Notes under the pieces: model-generated | The model's input: only the letters and a program-made list of their open reading frames with translations | The model's database searches: none | What the model was told of the DNA's origin: nothing | Program-made: the position numbers and the translations under genes | DNA from: Jeongeupia sp. HS-3 | GTDB taxonomy: Bacteria; Pseudomonadota; Gammaproteobacteria; Burkholderiales; Chitinibacteraceae | NCBI RefSeq assembly: GCF_015140455.1 | Contig: NZ_AP024094.1 | Location: 1,488,001-1,552,000 of the forward strand | Length of the DNA stretch: 64,000 bases | Reading direction: 5' to 3' | Part shown: piece after piece, positions 60,310 to 64,000 of the stretch | Position numbering within the stretch: position 1 is the first letter of the stretch | How the letters are laid out: every line of letters starts with the position of its first letter

Positions 60310-60603
60310 ATGCGGATAGCACTGTGGGACTGGTCGGATGCTTATCCCAGAAACCGCTGGGTGCGCGCGGCAGCGCTCTGCCTGTACCTGCCGGTACCCG
60401 GCCTGCTGTTCAAGCTGCACTTTGCCGGTGGCAACCGCTGGGTCGTGGCCTGCGTCTACATGGCCGCCATCCTCCTGACCGGGATGGCACTGCGCTGGTG
60501 CGAGGCGCGCTGCAACAACGCCAGCCAGCCCGTCCGCGACGCCGCTTCCGCCGCGCTGCTGATGGCCTGCATGAGCAGCCTGATACTGATGTTCACGCTC
60601 TAA
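60310..60603 (+). CDS. Small membrane protein, unknown
   Basis: 97-aa protein starting MRIALWDWSDAYPRNRWVRAAALCLYLPVPG, with three hydrophobic segments. A longer in-frame reading lies in mdtD and is not credible. Not recognised. Confidence 0.6.
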   Translation: MRIALWDWSDAYPRNRWVRAAALCLYLPVPGLLFKLHFAGGNRWVVACVYMAAILLTGMALRWCEARCNNASQPVRDAASAALLMACMSSLILMFTL

Positions 60604-60627
60604 CACCATCTCGATAAGGGAACCGGT

Positions 60628-60906
60628 TTGTCCACTTTCATCCTGCTGCTCGAACTCGCCGGCACCCTCGCGCTGATGGCCGCCGCCTATTACTACCTGA
60701 TCTACAACCCCGGCGCGCAAAAGGCATGGGAACACCTGCCGACCGAGGCCGAATACCGCGCCCGTACCAGCCAGACCAACGCGCTGAGTTGCAGCCATTG
60801 CGGCAATGCCGAAACGCTCGACGTCGGCCTGCTGCGCATCACCGACTACCGCCGCCAGCATCTGTGTACCCAGTGCAAGAACACGCTTTGGCGGAGCCAG
60901 ATCTAA
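60628..60906 (+). CDS. Small membrane-anchored zinc-ribbon protein, unknown
   Basis: 92-aa protein with an N-terminal membrane segment (ILLLELAGTLALMAAAYYYLI) and a C-terminal C-x2-C ... C-x2-C (CSHCGN, CTQCKN) zinc ribbon. The start appears to be TTG at 60628 after AAGGGA. Function unknown. Confidence 0.62.
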   Translation: MSTFILLLELAGTLALMAAAYYYLIYNPGAQKAWEHLPTEAEYRARTSQTNALSCSHCGNAETLDVGLLRITDYRRQHLCTQCKNTLWRSQI

Positions 60907-60949
60907 GCGCGAAGCCCGCAACAAAGGCTGGCAAGCGCCTCCCCTTCAG

Positions 60950-61135
60950 TAGCGCCGAGCAGCACAGGTGGACGCGGGGTTTCGGGGCCTGGCTGTCTGA
61001 GCCCCGAAGGGGTGAGTTCAGGACCCCGCCGCGTTCAGCGAGCAGCGCAGGGAACCCCGCAGGGGCGCGGATGCAGGGTCGCCTTTCTTTGGATACATTT
61101 CTTTGGCGAAGCAAAGAAAGTATCCCGTCCGCCGG
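60950..61135. repeat. Hairpin-rich intergenic repeat-like sequence
   Basis: No gene in 60907-61180. It contains several self-complementary pieces, the clearest GGATACATTTCTTTG (61091-61105) against CAAAGAAAGTATCC (61112-61125), and GGGG/CCCC pairs around 60975-61070. It looks like a dispersed intergenic repeat common in related genomes, and may also terminate transcription from both sides. Confidence 0.5.
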
Positions 61136-61180
61136 GCGGAACCGGCATCAATGCCTTTAAACACCGCGCCGCAAGCGCTA

Positions 61181-62131
61181 TCACCCCACCACATTGCGCG
61201 GTTCGCCGCGCAGGAACGCGTCGACGTTATCGATCAACTGATCGGCCAGACGCTGCATGGTTTCAACGCCCGCCCACGCCACATGCGGGGTGATGATCAG
61301 ATTGGGCAGCTTGGCATCGAGCAGCGGGTTGCCGCTGGTCGGCGGCTCTTCGATCAACACATCCAGCCCGGCGCCTCCGATACGCCCGGCCTTGAGTGCA
61401 TCAAGCAGTGCCGCTTCGTCGATCAAGCCGCCGCGCGCGGTGTTGATCAGCACGGCGTCGGGCTTCATCAGCCCCAGTTCGCGCGCGGCGATCATATCGC
61501 GGGTGCGGTCGTTCAGCGGGCAATGCAGGCTGATCACGTCGGCCTGCGCAATCGCCGCATCGAACTGGGTATAACCCGGGCGCACCGTGTGGGCCTCTTT
61601 CTTTTCGGCAAACACCACCTGCATGCCGAGCGCGCGCGCGATCTTGCCCAAGGCCTGGCCAAGCGCGCCGCTACCGATGATCGTCAGCGTGCCACCGGCC
61701 AGATCGTGCAGCGGCGCACCGAAGTAACAGAAGCCGCTGGCGCGCTGCCAGGCGCCATCGGCCAGATCGGCCCGGTAGGCCAGTAATTGGCGTTTCAGCG
61801 CCAGCATCATCATCAGCGCATGTTCGGGTACGCCGGCGGTGGCGTAATCGCGGATATTGCACACGGTAATGCCGCGATCACGACAGGCGGCCAGATCGAC
61901 GATGTTGTAACCGGTCGCGGCAACGGCGACGAGCTTGAGCTGCGGCGCGCTAGCGATCACCTCTGCCGTCATCGGCACCTTGTTGCTGATGGCCACGGTC
62001 GCCGTCTTCAGCCGCGCCCCGGCGTCCTCGATGCTCGACTGCGCGTATTCGACCCAGCGGTGCGGCGCCTCTGGCCGGCGCACCGTGGCGGGCAAGGTTT
62101 CACGATCGAGGAAGACGATTTCGGGGCTCAT
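61181..62131 (-). CDS. D-2-hydroxyacid dehydrogenase (glycerate/hydroxypyruvate type)
   Basis: 316-aa NAD(P)-dependent enzyme. It starts MSPEIVFLDRETLP, with GSGALGQALGKIA for the cofactor, NTARGGLIDEAAL with the substrate Arg, and the catalytic His in TPHVAW. The family includes glycerate dehydrogenase and D-lactate dehydrogenase; exact substrate not determined. It lies 13 bp after the ArgP/LysR gene on the same strand. Confidence 0.87.
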   Translation of the reverse strand: MSPEIVFLDRETLPATVRRPEAPHRWVEYAQSSIEDAGARLKTATVAISNKVPMTAEVIASAPQLKLVAVAATGYNIVDLAACRDRGITVCNIRDYATAGVPEHALMMMLALKRQLLAYRADLADGAWQRASGFCYFGAPLHDLAGGTLTIIGSGALGQALGKIARALGMQVVFAEKKEAHTVRPGYTQFDAAIAQADVISLHCPLNDRTRDMIAARELGLMKPDAVLINTARGGLIDEAALLDALKAGRIGGAGLDVLIEEPPTSGNPLLDAKLPNLIITPHVAWAGVETMQRLADQLIDNVDAFLRGEPRNVVG

Positions 62132-62144
62132 GGCGGCTCTCCGG

Positions 62145-63023
62145 TTAGGGGTTGAAGTGGCCTGCTGCAAATTCGACCAGCGCCGCGGCGATTTGCTCCG
62201 CAACCGGTGATTGTTTTGCCCAATGGTGCCAAAAAAGTGGCACGGCCAGCGTGGCATCGCCCAATCCGACCAGTTCACCGCTCGCCAAGGCCGCCGCTGC
62301 CTGCGCGCGCGGCACCACGGCGTAGGCCACGCCGGCCAGCGCAGCGGCAAACAGCGCGTTCGATTCGGGAATCACATGCGCCGGATAACTGCCCTCGGCC
62401 AGACCGTGCGCCTCGCGCAGCCAGCGCCGGTGCAGGCTGTCGCGATGTGCAAACACCGCGGCCGGTGCGGCGGCCAGCGCCTGTGCCGACAGGCCGGCGC
62501 CAAAGTACTGCGCGGCAAAACCGGACGTCGCCACCGGCAGATAATCGAGCACGCCGAGTGGGCGCACCGCGCAGCCGGAGACCGGCGCCGCCTCGCTGGC
62601 GATACAGCCGATCACCGCCCCCCGGCGCAGCGATTCGAGCGTATAGGCTTCGTCATCGATCACGCAGTCAAGCAGGATGCGGTGCTTTGCGAGCGCCGGC
62701 GCAATCGCCGCCACCAGGCCGACGGCGAGGCTGTCGGCATTGACGCCGATCGCCACGCTGCGCCAGGCATCGGGCGCGCTGGTTTCAAACGCCAGTTCGG
62801 CTTCGAGCAATTGCACCCGGCGCACATGCGCCAGCAAGCGTTCACCCTCGGAAGTCGGGCCGACCGGATCGCGTGACAGCAGCACGCAGCCGAGCTTTTC
62901 CTCCAGCTGGCGAATGCGCTGTGACACGGCGGACTGGGTCAGGTGCAGCCGGCGCGCGGCACCGTCGAAGCTGCCGGCGCGGGCGACCATATCGAGCGCT
63001 TCGAGAAGCTTGTAGTCGAGCAT
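62145..63023 (-). CDS. LysR-family regulator, ArgP/IciA type
   Basis: 292-aa LTTR starting MLDYKLLEALDMVARAGSFDGAARRLHLTQSAVSQRIRQLEEKLG, the ArgP/IciA pattern. Divergent from lysA with 115 bp between, mirroring lysR-lysA of E. coli, where the regulator activates lysA. ArgP itself senses lysine and arginine. So a lysine-linked control of lysA is the likely role. Confidence 0.87.
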   Translation of the reverse strand: MLDYKLLEALDMVARAGSFDGAARRLHLTQSAVSQRIRQLEEKLGCVLLSRDPVGPTSEGERLLAHVRRVQLLEAELAFETSAPDAWRSVAIGVNADSLAVGLVAAIAPALAKHRILLDCVIDDEAYTLESLRRGAVIGCIASEAAPVSGCAVRPLGVLDYLPVATSGFAAQYFGAGLSAQALAAAPAAVFAHRDSLHRRWLREAHGLAEGSYPAHVIPESNALFAAALAGVAYAVVPRAQAAAALASGELVGLGDATLAVPLFWHHWAKQSPVAEQIAAALVEFAAGHFNP

Positions 63024-63138
63024 TAGCGGTGCTGATCTTCGATTAGAAAAGAATGTTTTACCACGACGCGCCGCACTGGTTGAATACGCGGCGACATTCA
63101 ATCCCGTAATCAATCCCACCCCCGAAGAGAATCCCCCG

Positions 63139-64000
63139 ATGAAACCGGTCAACGGCCCGCAGCTTGTTTCCCTCGCCCGCCAGTACGGCACCCCGCTCTG
63201 GAGCTACGATGCGGCGGTGATCCGCGAGCGCATCGGCCAGCTGCAGCAGTTCGACGTGATCCGTTTTGCGCAAAAAGCCTGCTCGAACACGCACATCCTC
63301 AAGCTGATGCATGCACAGGGCGTCAAGGTCGATTCGGTGTCGCTCGGTGAAATCGAGCGCGCGCTGGCGGCCGGTTTTGATGCCGATGGTGATCATCCGG
63401 GCATCGTGTTCACCGCCGACCTGCTCGACGAAGCGACGCTGGCCAAGGTGGTCGAGCACGGTATTCCGGTCAATGCCGGCAGCCCGCAGATGCTCGAACA
63501 GCTCGGCCGCGTCAGCCCCGGCCACCGCGTCTGGCTGCGCATCAACCCCGGCTTTGGCCACGGCCACAGCCAGAAAACCAATACCGGTGGCGAAACCAGC
63601 AAGCACGGCATCTGGTTCGAGCATCTGGCCGAGGCCTACGCGCTGATCGACCAGTACGGGCTCGATCTGGTCGGCCTGCACATGCATATCGGTTCGGGTG
63701 TCGATTACGAACATCTCGGCAATGTCTGCGGTGCCATGGTCAAGGAAGTCAAAGCGTCCGGGCGCGATCTGAAGGCGATCTCGGCCGGCGGCGGCCTGTC
63801 GATTCCCTATCACGCCGGCGGCGAGCAGATCGATACCGCGCATTACTTCAGCCTGTGGGACGCGGCGCGCAAGGAAGTCGAAGCGCACCTGGGTCATCCG
63901 GTCACATTGGAAATCGAGCCGGGCCGTTTCCTGGTCGCCGAATCGGGCAAGCTGATCGCCGAAGTCCGTGCGATGAAGGACGTCGGCAGCAATCATTTCG
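63139..64000 (+). CDS. lysA: Diaminopimelate decarboxylase (3' end outside window)
   Basis: Last step of lysine synthesis, PLP-dependent decarboxylation of meso-DAP. The first 287 residues are visible: PLP Lys46 in RFAQKACSNTHIL, VDSVSLGEIERAL, HMHIGSGVDY, the glycine loop AGGGLSIPY and EIEPGRFLV. It is the E. coli-like short form. AAGAGAA precedes the ATG. Lysine is also the predicted scaffold of the siderophore encoded 10 kb away. Confidence 0.95.
   Translation, partial: MKPVNGPQLVSLARQYGTPLWSYDAAVIRERIGQLQQFDVIRFAQKACSNTHILKLMHAQGVKVDSVSLGEIERALAAGFDADGDHPGIVFTADLLDEATLAKVVEHGIPVNAGSPQMLEQLGRVSPGHRVWLRINPGFGHGHSQKTNTGGETSKHGIWFEHLAEAYALIDQYGLDLVGLHMHIGSGVDYEHLGNVCGAMVKEVKASGRDLKAISAGGGLSIPYHAGGEQIDTAHYFSLWDAARKEVEAHLGHPVTLEIEPGRFLVAESGKLIAEVRAMKDVGSNHF

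Overview
The window looks like a chromosomal segment of a betaproteobacterium of the order Neisseriales, probably close to the chitinolytic Chitinibacteraceae/Chromobacteriaceae. The evidence is the housekeeping gene order ndk-rlmN-pilF-rodZ-ispG-hisS-yfgM-bamB-der-hfq-hflX-hflK-hflC-hisZ-purA, the GC-rich codon use, and a secreted GH8 glycosidase with chitin-binding-type modules. Family-level placement is inference. I saw no rRNA, tRNA, CRISPR array or insertion sequence.

Region 1 (1-21.7 kb) is core genome. It starts with the 3' end of bfr, then bfd and a small DUF2061 gene, each of the last two behind a good Fur box. A long leftward block follows (ndk to purA) covering nucleotide, histidine and isoprenoid synthesis, outer-membrane assembly, ribosome GTPases, HflKC and Hfq. 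A SPOR-domain protein, a rubredoxin-reductase-like flavoprotein, an overlapping dsbB-oxyR pair and guaB complete it.

Region 2 (about 21.67-31.78 kb) is an integrated element in the 3' end of guaB. A 16-bp identical att core lies at the guaB stop (21668-21683) and again at 31765-31780. The element carries a P4-type tyrosine integrase, a HigB/HigA-like toxin-antitoxin pair, an unrecognised 394-aa protein, a run of tiny overlapping genes including two AlpA/excisionase-like regulators, a zinc-finger/Toprim primase and a DUF927 ATPase. Two long inverted repeat pairs built partly from 9-bp TGTCAG iterons face each other across 7-8 kb and are the best candidates for its replication origins. A shared CCCACCGTTTT motif near both ends suggests integrase arm sites.

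Region 3 (31.88-37.15 kb) is an integron: intI on the minus strand, an attI region, eight attC sites in two sequence families, and nine cassettes. These include two exact-length tandem duplications and a truncated last cassette without attC. Cassette cargo is one HNH-like zinc protein, two membrane proteins, one lipoprotein and several cassettes without a convincing gene.

Region 4 (37.3-42.2 kb) holds a secreted GH8 enzyme with Pro-Thr linkers and two CBM5/12-type modules, an arsR-acr3-arsC operon behind a perfect palindrome, and a GNAT acetyltransferase.

Region 5 (42.4-57.0 kb) is a Fur-linked catecholate siderophore locus: isochorismate synthase, DHB-AMP ligase, isochorismatase/ArCP, a C-A-T-R NRPS with a lysine-like binding pocket, DHB dehydrogenase, a phosphopantetheinyl transferase, an MFS exporter and a GSA-type aminotransferase. 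This gene set matches the myxochelin pathway. The logic is chorismate to 2,3-DHB, two DHB units loaded on lysine, reductive release, then optional transamination of the aldehyde. No TonB receptor is present in the window.

Region 6 (57.1-64.0 kb) has a Kef-type antiporter overlapping an MdtD-like MFS pump, two small genes, a hairpin-rich intergenic repeat, a D-2-hydroxyacid dehydrogenase, and an ArgP/LysR regulator divergent from lysA, which runs off the end.
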